A stretch of 40,754 bases of DNA from Deltaproteobacteria bacterium (GTDB lineage Bacteria; Desulfobacterota; DSM-4660; Desulfatiglandales; HGW-15), in assembly GCA_016932115.1 (NCBI GenBank), contig JAFGDM010000199.1, positions 1 to 40,754 of the forward strand. Direction: 5' to 3'. The position numbers and the translations under genes are program-made. How positions within the stretch are numbered: the first letter of the stretch is position 1; every line of letters begins with the position of its first letter. The notes beneath the pieces were generated by a model. It did no database searches. It was not told the DNA's origin and worked only from the letters and a program-made list of their open reading frames with translations. Shown here in pieces: positions 1 through 9,323 of the stretch.

Positions 1-42
1 AAATTTCTTATCTGCCGTGTAATTTTGTGCCCTACAGACTGA

Positions 43-552
43 TCATAGCGGCCAGAAAGACAAGATGAGCGGTAAGGCAACCACGATGACCACCAGGGAA
101 AGCGGAAGCCCTAGGTGCCAGTAATCGCCGAATTGATATCCTCCGGGGGCCATGACCAGGGCATTGGACTGGTGGCCGATCGGCGTCAAAAAGGCACATG
201 AGGCCCCGATAGCCACTCCCATTAACAGAGGATCGGCCGATACACCCATACCGTTGGCAAGGTTGATGGCAATAGGCGCCATAAGCACAGTGGCGGCGGC
301 GTTGTTGACCACATTGGACAGCAGCATTGTTCCGACCATCAGCAGCTCACTGATGTAGGTGTCGATCTCGAACAGCTCCTCCGGCGCGCTCTGGCCTTCG
401 CGCCGGGGGGTGAGTCGCCAGCCGATCAGGGAAATGAACAGCAGTCCGGCGAGGGCCACGCCCACACCGACGGGTGAGAAGTCAAACATGCCGAAGGCGG
501 GGGGCTTCCCCGTCTGCTGCCGAAAGAGGGCAATGATGATATTGGGCGGGTT
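43..552 (-). pseudogene. 5'-truncated SLC13/DASS-type permease remnant
   Basis: The 148-residue ORF and about 21 codons upstream of it read as the C-terminal part of an SLC13-type (divalent anion:Na+ symporter-like) membrane permease. Visible are the N-P-P-N-I-I-I-A segment, a G-M-F-D-F-S-P-V-G start of a transmembrane helix, a N-V-V-N-N-A-A-A-T loop and a final T-P-I-G-H-Q-S-N-A re-entrant motif, with about four hydrophobic segments. Reading upstream in frame, an amber stop interrupts at 553-555 just before the NPPN segment, and no transporter sequence is seen beyond it. Full-length relatives are several hundred residues, so the N-terminal majority is missing. I infer a decayed gene or deletion junction. 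A real short start at the internal ATG (489) is possible but would leave an incomplete transporter. Confidence 0.7.
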
Positions 553-1078
553 CTATGGTCCATGGGAAAATGCGATGAGGTGTTGATTTGTCGTGAGCAA
601 AAAGCTGGCAAAGTGTCCGGGAAAACAAGCCCGGGAAAGCAAAGAAATTAAATTAAATCGATTACAAACTTGACATATTATAATTATTGATTTATATTAC
701 CTTTAGACTAAATATATTATTTAAACATCATATATATTTACAGATAAAAAATAATTTTGGCTAAAAACATTTTAAAATTAGCATTTTAGCTTTTCGATTC
801 ACCAGGGTTTACATGGAGGGGCGGTCAGTTTGAATGAAAACCCATCAACCAAATACCATAACGAGCCAAGGCATAACTATCAACGTGACCTTATCATTGA
901 ACAGAGGGCTGTAATTCCCTCCATCTTTTCAACCTCAAGAAAGGAGAGGAGTGGTAGTAATACCGCTACGGTCATAGCCTCAGGAAGAACCAGCATTGAT
1001 TGTCGGCATAGATGTATGCCCGCTGGAGCAATAAAGTCTCGATGTTTAACCCTCTAAAATTTAGTGGAGGAGCCTAAC
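553..1078. other. AT-rich intergenic region, no convincing gene
   Basis: This stretch separates the permease remnant from the first intact gene. From about 640 to 800 it is strongly AT-rich compared with the surroundings. It contains a promoter-like pair at 670-698 and an inverted repeat GCTAAAA/TTTTAGC (760-790) followed by TTTT that could act as an attenuator. A 75-codon ORF (830-1057) exists but has unremarkable low-complexity-free sequence, no recognisable domain and a poorly spaced Shine-Dalgarno, so I do not call it. Confidence 0.5.
670..698 (+). promoter_or_regulatory. Candidate sigma-70 promoter in AT-rich region
   Basis: TTGACA at 670-675 and TATATT at 693-698 are separated by 17 bases, matching 6/6 and 5/6 of the housekeeping consensus. 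It points to the small membrane protein and then the HTH gene and groESL. Because the region is very AT-rich, chance -10 matches are easy, which lowers confidence. Confidence 0.45.
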
Positions 1079-1429
1079 ATGAAAAAGCAATATATAAGAC
1101 CGTTTTTGTGGGGGATGGCAGTAGGTTCGATCGTGTTGCTTATTGTCATTTTTTCGGCAGGATGGGTGGTAACGAGCGGCTCCGCCCAAGCTCAAGCCAG
1201 GGATATCGCAGCCGATGCCGTACTTGATCGACTGGCGCCTATTTCCGTCGCACAGTTTATGGAAGACCCTAACAAGGAGGCGCGATTCAAGGAGATGATA
1301 GCACTGGACTCTTGGAAGAGAGGCGATTTTGTGAAGTCACAGGGCTGGGCGAGAATGCCTGGGGAAAAAGAATCCGATAGTAGAGTTGCCGTTGAGTGTG
1401 CGAGACGGCTTGGAGATCTCAAAATGTAA
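1079..1429 (+). CDS. Small membrane-anchored protein of unknown function
   Basis: The protein is 116 residues when started at the ATG at 1079, which has a well-placed GGAGG (about 1066-1071); the ORF track start (GTG 1064) sits on top of this ribosome site and is unlikely. One strong hydrophobic segment at residues 9-32 (W-G-M-A-V-G-S-I-V-L-L-I-V-I-F) is followed by a soluble, charged domain of about 80 residues with a terminal C-A-R-R-L-G pattern. This predicts a single-pass inner-membrane protein with a periplasmic domain or a signal-anchored protein. I have seen similar proteins only as hypotheticals in deltaproteobacterial genomes (recollection, not a search). A terminator-like hairpin follows it, so it is probably a single-gene transcript. 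No function is proposed. Confidence 0.75.
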   Translation: MKKQYIRPFLWGMAVGSIVLLIVIFSAGWVVTSGSAQAQARDIAADAVLDRLAPISVAQFMEDPNKEARFKEMIALDSWKRGDFVKSQGWARMPGEKESDSRVAVECARRLGDLKM

Positions 1430-1436
1430 TAGGACT

Positions 1437-1491
1437 CATGGGTCGTGTCATTGCAAGTTGCAGGCTGGCTCATCTCACGGCCCATGCTTTT
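1437..1491 (+). terminator. Terminator-like hairpin after small membrane gene
   Basis: CATGGGTCGTG (1437-1447) pairs with CACGGCCCATG (1476-1486) over 11 positions with one G-U pair, followed by CTTTT. It begins 8 bases after the stop codon. The 28-base loop contains a smaller GCAA/TTGC repeat. Position and shape support an intrinsic terminator, although the T-run is short. Confidence 0.5.
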
Positions 1492-1522
1492 AAAACTGAG
1501 AAAGTGAACCGGAGGGGATATT

Positions 1523-1696
1523 TTGGCGCAGATCATGACGACTAAAGAAATGGCGAGCTATTTACGATTGCATCAAATAACCATCTGTAAATTATGTAAA
1601 GAAGGCAAAATACCTTCCATTCGTATCGGGAGGGTCTGGCGATTTGACAAGGAGGTCATTGATGCGTGGATCGCCTGCTCTCATGGAGCATTATGA
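1523..1696 (+). CDS. Excisionase-family helix-turn-helix DNA-binding protein
   Basis: This short gene (57 residues) is absent from the ORF track because of its size. It encodes the compact MerR-like/HTH_17 fold of excisionase-type proteins: M-T-T-K-E-M-A-S-Y-L-R-L-H (helix 1), C-K-L-C-K-E-G-K-I-P (recognition helix and turn), then I-R-I-G-R-V-W-R-F-D-K (wing). The TTG at 1523 lies 5-6 bases after GGAGGGG and is the best start; the ATG at 1535 is an in-frame alternative. There is no integrase or phage gene nearby, so an excision role is unlikely. Such orphan proteins often act as small transcriptional regulators. Its place directly upstream of groESL makes a local regulatory role possible but unproven. 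Confidence 0.8.
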   Translation: MAQIMTTKEMASYLRLHQITICKLCKEGKIPSIRIGRVWRFDKEVIDAWIACSHGAL

Positions 1697-1866
1697 CACT
1701 TGATATGGCAATAAGAGTAAGGAAGTTGTAGTTCATGAGGAGCCTAGAAAGGTGTTGAGCAAAACCCGTACGGAGTACTATCGCGCTCCGGGCTTAAAAT
1801 ACTCAGGAATCAAGTCCAAGAAGCGGAAGGCCATTTCCTACAGCCATTTTGAATGGGAAGATGATA

Positions 1867-2157
1867 ATGAAAGTAAGACCATTAAACGACAGGGTGCTTG
1901 TTGTCAGGATTGAAGAGAAGGAGAAGACCAGTGGTGGAATTATCATCCCGGACACGGCCAAGGAAAAGCCGCAAGAAGGGCAGGTAATAGCCGTTGGTCC
2001 CGGGAAATGGGATGAAAACGGGAAACGGATCCCACTGGAAGTCAAAAAGGATCATCGCGTGCTTTTCGGCAAATATGCGGGCAATGAAATTGCTATCGAT
2101 GGAGTGGAACATCTCATTATGAGAGAGGATGATATCCTGGGTATCTTAGACAAGTGA
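1867..2157 (+). CDS. groES: Co-chaperonin GroES
   Basis: The 96-residue protein is the 10-kDa lid of the GroEL folding chamber and works in the cytoplasm with the adjacent groEL. The family pattern is complete: [12 protein letters not shown] at the N-terminus, the mobile loop with [11 protein letters not shown] (residues about 21-32), a V-A-V-G-P-G-like turn, V-L-F-G-K-Y-A-G and a terminal R-E-D-D-I-L-G. I choose the ATG at 1867 because the family starts at MKVRPL and GGGAAG lies 6 bases upstream; the track start (TTG 1849) and an ATG at 1861 add non-homologous residues. groEL follows after 19 bases. No CIRCE element (TTAGCACTC inverted repeat) is visible upstream, so HrcA control is not supported. 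Confidence 0.97.
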   Translation: MKVRPLNDRVLVVRIEEKEKTSGGIIIPDTAKEKPQEGQVIAVGPGKWDENGKRIPLEVKKDHRVLFGKYAGNEIAIDGVEHLIMREDDILGILDK

Positions 2158-2161
2158 TTGA

Positions 2162-3799
<1,638 letters not shown>

Positions 3800-3849
3800 T
3801 GCCTATTACAGGGGCCGTCGGATGTTGTTTAGGGAAGAACCTTAAAGGA

Positions 3850-3879
3850 TAGAGTCGATCCTGAGAAGGTCGGACTCTA
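3850..3879. terminator. Hairpin between groEL and the transposase
   Basis: TAGAGTC at 3850-3856 pairs exactly with GACTCTA at 3873-3879, and GATCC/GGTCG extends the stem with one bulge around a TGAGAA loop. It lies 50 bases past groEL and overlaps the stop codon of the convergent transposase gene (3877-3879). There is no good T-run on either side, so it may be a bidirectional or Rho-assisted terminator. Confidence 0.45.
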
Positions 3880-4362
3880 TACATATTCAACATCCTGCCA
3901 TTTTCTTTTTGTCTTGCCCATCAACGCACTGTGCCCGCAATAGGCATACTTGTCCAAGCCATTAAAATCCTTTTCGATTTTAGCCCTTAGAAGATTTAAG
4001 TGGATGTATCGGACCAGTTCCTGAAAATATGCGTCTTCTTGGCAGATGATTGATTTATATCTGTTCTGAAATAGCTGACCGTGTCGCTTGTATCTTCTGT
4101 TAAAAGAAAGCGCGTAGCCTGTTAATAATCTTCTCAATAAGGTGGAAATACCGGATAGGCCGCTTGTCAAGAGCATATGGACATGATCGGGCATTAACAC
4201 CCATGAATAATATCGGGTCTTTGTTTTCGGCAAAAGGACAGAAAGCCGTTCGATAAAGTTTTCACGGTCTTTATTGTCTCTAAATATCTTCCGGCGCTCT
4301 ATTCCCCGTATCATTAAATGTTGTAATATGCCGAGTTTATCTAATCTGGCTGTTCTGGGCAT
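3877..4362 (-). mobile_element. REP-associated tyrosine (Y1/RAYT-type) transposase, probably C-terminally shortened
   Basis: The 161-residue product belongs to the Y1 HUH single-strand transposase family in its RAYT branch. Visible are the N-terminal M-P-R-T-A-R-L-D-K-L-G-I-L-Q-H-L-M-I-R-G, the metal-binding HUH motif in M-P-D-H-V-H-M-L-L (about residues 57-65), G-Q-L-F-Q-N-R-Y-K-S-I-I and the segment R-Y-I-H-L-N-L-L-R-A carrying the likely nucleophilic tyrosine. Many relatives of this subgroup continue well beyond G-H-S-A-L-M-G-K; here translation stops soon after, inside a hairpin shared with the groEL terminator. Catalytic residues look intact, so activity is not excluded. No flanking REP array or inverted repeats were recognised nearby. 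Confidence 0.8.
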
Positions 4363-4402
4363 ATCCGTTTTTAATCTTTAAACTGTATCATATCAAGTTA
4401 CT

Positions 4403-5815
4403 TTAATATTTAAGGACGTCTTCCTGTCCCAAGGTGATCTTCATAATTTTTTTTGTTTGCGGGGTAACTTTGAATCGATCATCGATCCTGAAGCCGCAGA
4501 CCCAGGCGGGTTTGTCATCGCAGCAGAGAATGGGGGTAGATCGGCGCTGCTCCATGGGCACCTTGAGATCGACAAAAAAATCCTTCAGTTTTTTGTGCCC
4601 TTTCATGCCGAAAGGTATGAATCTGTCGCCCGGTTTGAATAGTCTGAGAGTAAGAGGGAAGCGAAGCTTTTCCCCATCGAGAAACGCCCTCCACACAGAT
4701 CCTCGAAAGGGTAAGGCCTTTGTGTTTCTGATTTCTTCGATGGAGAGGGTTCGGCCGATTTCCTCGATCTTGTATTGGCCGGGGGTGTCAAGAGTATACA
4801 GAAAGGGCGCCTCTTTTTTCTTCTGCGTCTTATGAAAACCCAGTCGATCATAGGTTCGCCGGATTTCAAAACCGCCTGGGAACTTCAAAACCGCCTGGGG
4901 TTTTTCGTCCTGGGCCAATTTCCCGATCGCTTCGATGTGATCCCAGGTGATGCGGCGGAGATCCTTCTTCACCATGCCGATGAGATGCCTCGCCGTGCGC
5001 CTTCTCAGGGCAACGGGGAGATCGAGGAAGGAAGCAATGGACATCTCGTAAGAATTGTCGGGACATTGTGTTAACGCTCTCTTTAGCCAGGCTCCTGCGA
5101 CCTTCTCCAGGTAGTCGTGTTCATCACGAAGAATCTCCGCGGTCTGCCCCAGAAGACGCACGAGCTGTGGCTGATGCTTTTCTAGGAGAGGCATGAACTC
5201 CAGTCGAATCCTGTTTCGCAAATATTCGGTGCTGAGGTTCGAAGGGTCCGTGACGGAAGCAAGCTTTTTGCCTTTCAGATACTTCTCAATCTCCGGGCGT
5301 TCGAGCTTGATAAGGGGCCTGATGATCGAACCGTCGCGACAGGGGGGGATGCCCGTCAGTCCGGATGGGCCGCTGCCCCGCAACAACCTCATCAGGATCG
5401 TTTCAGCTTGATCGTTCAAATTGTGGCCCAGGGCGATTTTTTGTGCTTTGTGTTTTTCCTTCACCCTTTCGAGAAAAGCATATCGAGTATTCCTCGCCGC
5501 TTCCTCTCTCGAAGCCGTGGCATTTTTGGCAAGCATATGGCCCTGTGCAGTTTCAAAGGGCAGTTTCAGGGATTCTGCCAGGCTGCGGACGAATGCGGTT
5601 TCCGATTCGTCATCGGCCGGTCTTAAACCATGATCGAAGTGGGCCACGATGAGACGGAGGCGCAACTTATCCTTCAGTTCGTGGAGGATGCTTAGCAGGC
5701 AAACCGAATCCGGGCCGCCCGAGACGGCGACGACCACAAGATCCTCAGGTTGGATCATCTCATAGCGCGAAATGGTTTCTTTAACCTTCTGTAAGGTTTT
5801 ATGCAGAGAATGCAT
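4403..5815 (-). CDS. tilS: tRNA(Ile)-lysidine synthase TilS
   Basis: TilS modifies C34 of the minor tRNA-Ile(CAU) with lysine, using ATP, so that the tRNA reads AUA codons. The 470-residue length suits the long form with a C-terminal domain. The PP-loop S-G-G-P-D-S-V-C-L-L sits near residue 33, followed by V-A-H-F-D-H-G-L-R and the family signature G-H-N-L-N-D-Q-A-E-T-I-L-M-R-L-L-R-G-S-G; R-P-L-I-K-L-E-R and N-R-I-R follow as expected. The C-terminal part has G-D-R-F-I-P-F-G-M-K-G-H-K-K-L-K-D-F-F-V-D, typical of TilS. The heptosyltransferase gene lies 57 bases upstream on the same strand and is probably cotranscribed. A 16-base sequence is repeated within the gene near 4866-4900 and read in two frames. 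Confidence 0.96.
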   Translation of the reverse strand: MHSLHKTLQKVKETISRYEMIQPEDLVVVAVSGGPDSVCLLSILHELKDKLRLRLIVAHFDHGLRPADDESETAFVRSLAESLKLPFETAQGHMLAKNATASREEAARNTRYAFLERVKEKHKAQKIALGHNLNDQAETILMRLLRGSGPSGLTGIPPCRDGSIIRPLIKLERPEIEKYLKGKKLASVTDPSNLSTEYLRNRIRLEFMPLLEKHQPQLVRLLGQTAEILRDEHDYLEKVAGAWLKRALTQCPDNSYEMSIASFLDLPVALRRRTARHLIGMVKKDLRRITWDHIEAIGKLAQDEKPQAVLKFPGGFEIRRTYDRLGFHKTQKKKEAPFLYTLDTPGQYKIEEIGRTLSIEEIRNTKALPFRGSVWRAFLDGEKLRFPLTLRLFKPGDRFIPFGMKGHKKLKDFFVDLKVPMEQRRSTPILCCDDKPAWVCGFRIDDRFKVTPQTKKIMKITLGQEDVLKY

Positions 5816-5872
5816 TGAATGTAGGTATCTCTATTCGGGTTGCCGGTATTGTAACAAAAATCAAGCTCATTG

Positions 5873-6793
5873 TTAAAGCCACTCGATTCCTTTGAGAAGA
5901 GCTTGTGTTTGAGCCAATGCTTCACCCAGAAGATCAGCTCCGCCTTTCTCCTTTAAAATGATTCTGACTTTAGGGCCAAGCGGCCGCCACCGCACAACCG
6001 AGGTAGACCTGAAAAGTGCAAGGGTGGGGGTGCCGATCATGGCGGCGAGATGGGTTATGCCGCTGTCCTGACCTGCATAAAGTGAGGCTTGAGAGAGAGA
6101 TGAAAAAAGTTCAGCCCGATCGGGGCAAAAGAGAATCCCTTTCCAGGCAGTACCTTGGAGATGCTCCTGAAAAAAAGGCAAGAGTGTTTCTTCCGCAGGT
6201 CCCAAAAGCAAGGTCGGAGGAAAAGAATAAGATTCCGAGAAGCGCCTTGCGAAGTCCAGCCAGAATTGGGGCGGGTGGTTTTTGTTTGCACTCCCCGAGC
6301 CCGGGTGAAAAATGACCTTCCTTCTTTCTTTTTTAAAAGCGTTTTGTTTTAGGAGAGGAACCCTTATCGCTCGTTCAAATGCTTCCGCGGCTTTGAGAGG
6401 GCATCCGAAAGCTTGTAGACAAGCGGCCAGATATAGGGCTGTATGAGTTTCAGCATGGGGCGGAGGAAATCCTGGGAATACTTTGATTGGAACCCCGGGC
6501 AGGAATTCATGCAACCTGGATGCAATTTTTCCATAGGGGTCGGCATGAAAAAGAACTGCCCGGTCGATGAACGGCAACGAAAGATGCGGAACTTGCTCCT
6601 TTTCTTCCGTGTAAAGAAGGTGCCAACCGTGGCTTTCATAGTCCATAGCCTGGTGGACATAGGGCGCAAGAAAATCAATGCCCGGCCGCCTGCCGACCAG
6701 GATGGTTTCGGCCGTGCCTTTTAGGGCGCAGAGGGACGGAATGAGCATGAGCGAGTCGCCGAGTGCAGCCGGCCGGATAATGAGAAGCTTCAT
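5873..6793 (-). CDS. Glycosyltransferase family 9 (heptosyltransferase-like)
   Basis: The 306-residue protein matches GT9 ADP-heptose:LPS heptosyltransferases, which add heptose to the lipopolysaccharide core at the cytoplasmic face of the inner membrane. The N-terminus M-K-L-L-I-I-R-P-A-A-L-G-D-S-L-M-L-I-P-S-L is the acceptor-side Rossmann start. The second domain carries I-F-H-P-G-S-G-S-A-N-K (about 166-176), and the nucleotide-sugar site G-Q-D-S-G-I-T-H-L-A-A-M-I-G-T-P-T-L-A-L-F near 240-260. It is slightly shorter than typical WaaF/WaaC proteins (about 330-350), so the exact heptose step is undetermined. It sits alone with tilS rather than in an LPS cluster. Its presence, with lptD at 30.5 kb, indicates an LPS-bearing outer membrane. 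Confidence 0.85.
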   Translation of the reverse strand: MKLLIIRPAALGDSLMLIPSLCALKGTAETILVGRRPGIDFLAPYVHQAMDYESHGWHLLYTEEKEQVPHLSLPFIDRAVLFHADPYGKIASRLHEFLPGVPIKVFPGFPPPHAETHTALYLAACLQAFGCPLKAAEAFERAIRVPLLKQNAFKKERRKVIFHPGSGSANKNHPPQFWLDFARRFSESYSFPPTLLLGPAEETLLPFFQEHLQGTAWKGILFCPDRAELFSSLSQASLYAGQDSGITHLAAMIGTPTLALFRSTSVVRWRPLGPKVRIILKEKGGADLLGEALAQTQALLKGIEWL

Positions 6794-7393
6794 ATGGATT
6801 CCAAGATAGAGGAAGCAGGTTGTTTTTACAGAATTATTAAACGTTTTTAAGTGGTTAAAAACATGGGTAACCGGTTGATAATCACTTTGCTTTTAGAGCT
6901 CTTGACCCTGGTTATCATTTTTCACCAGCGACCTTACGGGCGGGCAGCAGGGCACGATCTTCGCTTTTATCCTTGGCATGGGCGGCCGTTTTAGGGGAAA
7001 AGTAACTCCCACACCGGCATCTGATCATAGGGTATCAATGTTCAGTAGAGCAACTAAAAGGTACTATAAGGCTTGTTTCTTTTCTTCACACCCGTCTACT
7101 CCGAAGAGACGGGATTGCTTCATCCGGTTTACAGTCTGTAAAGAACCCGGTGGGGTGAAAGGAGCATAAGAAGAAGAGCTGACAAGCGGGCAAGTCAAAT
7201 CAATAAAAATATCAGCTTCCTATCCCGGTGTCTTGAACGGCGTTTCCCTGGCATGGCCTTTGCAAAAACTGACATTGGATCCTCATGATCGATAAGGTGT
7301 GAAGGCTCTTTAAAAAAACGCCCTCCGTGCAGACAGAGAAAGCTTGGCTGGGCAGCTTTTGTGGGCGGGAAGACTTGGAGATAGGTTGCGGGC
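6794..7393. other. 600-base intergenic region with regulatory sites, no gene
   Basis: This region lies between divergent genes (heptosyltransferase leftward, sensor kinase rightward). It holds a perfect 7-base inverted repeat CCCGTCT/AGACGGG with a 9-base loop (7091-7113) and a sigma-54-like promoter at 7249-7264. ORFs of 63-74 codons listed here have no recognisable domain, no good ribosome site and unlikely composition, so I do not call them. I see no known riboswitch or tRNA. Confidence 0.5.
7249..7264 (+). promoter_or_regulatory. Candidate sigma-54 (RpoN) promoter
   Basis: TGGCATGGCCTTTGCA matches the -24/-12 consensus TGGCAC-N5-TTGCW at all but one of the defined positions, with the required spacing of the GG and GC elements. 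It lies about 130 bases upstream of the histidine kinase gene in the same orientation. This predicts activator-dependent expression of the kinase and its two receivers; the long leader leaves room for other control. Confidence 0.7.
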
Positions 7394-9319
7394 ATGCTCT
7401 ATTCCATCCGTGCAAAGCTGATTGCGAGCTTCATCGGTGTCTCCCTTGTGGTAGGCGCTTTTTCGCTTGTTGTGGGAACTCATCTCCTGGATCGGACCGT
7501 GCGCAACGAGGCGTCCATGCGTGTGAGCCTGGACCTAAATTCCGCGAGTGAGCTTTATAGGGTTCGAACCCATACCATCGAAGTCGCCCTCAACGTCACC
7601 ACTCTAGGGTACGGGTTCATTGTCGCTCTGAAAGAGCAGGATAGCTCTGACCTCATTTCCCGACTGGAACGGATGACCGATTATGCAAGCTTGGATTTTG
7701 CAGGGATTGTGGACGGCAAAGGGAGGCCATTGTGCCGCAACCGGCCAGATGCGGTTCTCGGTCGGAGGAAGCCCTCTTCCAATCCTATTGCTTGCTTTGC
7801 ACTGGAAAAAGGGGGCTCTGTTTCGGGAACCTTTGCGCTGAGCCGCGAATTTCTGATGGAGGAGAATCCTCAACTGGCGGAGAAAGCCAGAGTGGATGTA
7901 ATTCCCACGCCGGGTATCCAGTCCAAGTCGGAAAGGGCTGTGACCGCCGGCCTTGCCCTGGGAGCCGCAGTTCCTGTGGTTAATGAAGGAGAAGTCCTGG
8001 GTGTCCTCTACGGCGGGGTCTTGCTGAATCGTGACGAGAAGCTCGTGGATACGGTGAAGGGGACCGTTTTCCACAACGAGGAGTACAAAGGGCGCAGTGT
8101 GGGACGGGCATCGATTTTCCTAGGAGATGTCCGGATCGCCACGAACGTGCCTGCCCAGGACGGCGGTCGGGCCATCGGCACCCGGGTTGCGGAAGAAGTC
8201 CGGGAGCATGTTCTTGAAAATGGCGAGCGATGGACCAGACGAGCCCCGGTCATTGGCGATTGGTATATCACGGCCTATGAACCGATCAAAGACGTGCACG
8301 GTCACACCGTGGGCATTCTCGGAGTGGGGGTTCTGAATGAAAAATACGAGGATGTGCGGTGGAAAGTCCTTTCCGTTTTTATCTTTATCACAGCTCTCGG
8401 CATGCTCGTGGCCGCCTGCTTGGGCTGTTTTGTCGCTGAAAGAATCATTCGCCCTATAGAACGCTTGGTCAGTGCCAGCGAGCAGGTGACGGAAGGAAGC
8501 CTTACTCCAGATATCGGCCCGGTGTCGGGCGGCGAGATCGGGCTCTTGCAGAAGGCCTTCAGGGAAATGGTGTCAGCCATGGGCCGGAGAAGAATGGAGA
8601 GCCAAAACCGGCTCATCTTCTCCGAGAAACAGGCCAGCGTGGGTAGGCTTGCCGCAGGGGTGGCCCATGAGATCAACAATCCCCTTACCGGTGTCCTGAC
8701 CTATACCCACATGCTTCTGAAGCGCAAAGATCTGAACGAGGACGTGCGAGCTGATTTGCGAACCGTTGCAGAAGCCACGGAACGGGTCAGAAAAATAGTA
8801 AAAGGTCTTCTGGATTTTTCCCGCCAGACCCCACCGAACAGGGAAATGGTGAATGTCAATGCCCTGGTGAACTCCACCCTCGCTCTCATGGAGAATCAGG
8901 CCCTGGTCAAAGGAGTCAAGGTCAAATTCAAACCAGGCGAGAATCTTTCTCCTGTGAACATGGACCGCAGCCAGTTCCAAAGTGTGTTGCTAAACATCCT
9001 GATCAACGGGCTGGATGCGACGAAGTCGGGCGAAGGGATCACCGTGACGACAAAAGACAGCGATTGGGTAAATGAAGCAGGGCAAAAGGGCGTGGAAATA
9101 TCCGTAAGCGACACGGGCTGTGGTATACCGCCTGAAAACCTCAATAAGCTGTTTGACCCCTTTTTCACCACCAAAGAGGTCGGCCGGGGCACGGGACTCG
9201 GCCTCGCAGTTTCTCTCGGGATCGTCCAAAGACACGGGGGGAGCATTCGGGTCCAGAGCGAGGTCGGCAAAGGCAGCACGTTTACCATCCGGGTGCCTCT
9301 TGATGGACGAGTCGTGTAA
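7394..9319 (+). CDS. Membrane sensor histidine kinase (Cache, HAMP, HisKA, HATPase)
   Basis: The 641-residue kinase would autophosphorylate a histidine in response to a periplasmic signal and pass the phosphate to a receiver. A transmembrane helix at about 8-30 is followed by a periplasmic region (about 31-320) that resembles a Cache-type ligand-binding domain, with G-V-L-Y-G-G-V-L-L-N-R and the W-Y-I-T-A-Y-E-P-I strand. A second helix (about 322-345) leads to HAMP (about 346-400). The H-box is V-A-H-E-I-N-N-P-L with His425, and the ATPase has N-I-L-I-N-G-L-D-A, D-T-G-C-G-I-P, F-F-T-T-K and G-T-G-L-G-L-A. The start ATG has only a weak GGAG upstream. Two response-regulator genes follow immediately, so the three form an operon, probably from the sigma-54 promoter. 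Confidence 0.93.
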   Translation: MLYSIRAKLIASFIGVSLVVGAFSLVVGTHLLDRTVRNEASMRVSLDLNSASELYRVRTHTIEVALNVTTLGYGFIVALKEQDSSDLISRLERMTDYASLDFAGIVDGKGRPLCRNRPDAVLGRRKPSSNPIACFALEKGGSVSGTFALSREFLMEENPQLAEKARVDVIPTPGIQSKSERAVTAGLALGAAVPVVNEGEVLGVLYGGVLLNRDEKLVDTVKGTVFHNEEYKGRSVGRASIFLGDVRIATNVPAQDGGRAIGTRVAEEVREHVLENGERWTRRAPVIGDWYITAYEPIKDVHGHTVGILGVGVLNEKYEDVRWKVLSVFIFITALGMLVAACLGCFVAERIIRPIERLVSASEQVTEGSLTPDIGPVSGGEIGLLQKAFREMVSAMGRRRMESQNRLIFSEKQASVGRLAAGVAHEINNPLTGVLTYTHMLLKRKDLNEDVRADLRTVAEATERVRKIVKGLLDFSRQTPPNREMVNVNALVNSTLALMENQALVKGVKVKFKPGENLSPVNMDRSQFQSVLLNILINGLDATKSGEGITVTTKDSDWVNEAGQKGVEISVSDTGCGIPPENLNKLFDPFFTTKEVGRGTGLGLAVSLGIVQRHGGSIRVQSEVGKGSTFTIRVPLDGRVV

Positions 9320-9323
9320 GGCA

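Noticed and set aside
830-1057. 75-codon ORF in the AT-rich upstream region
   Set aside because: No recognisable motif, poor ribosome-site spacing and composition unlike neighbouring proteins.
1697-1866. CIRCE/HrcA site before groES
   Set aside because: No TTAGCACTC-N9-GAGTGCTAA or close variant found.
6978-7169. 63-codon ORF before the kinase
   Set aside because: No ribosome site or motif; it spans a hairpin in an obvious regulatory region.
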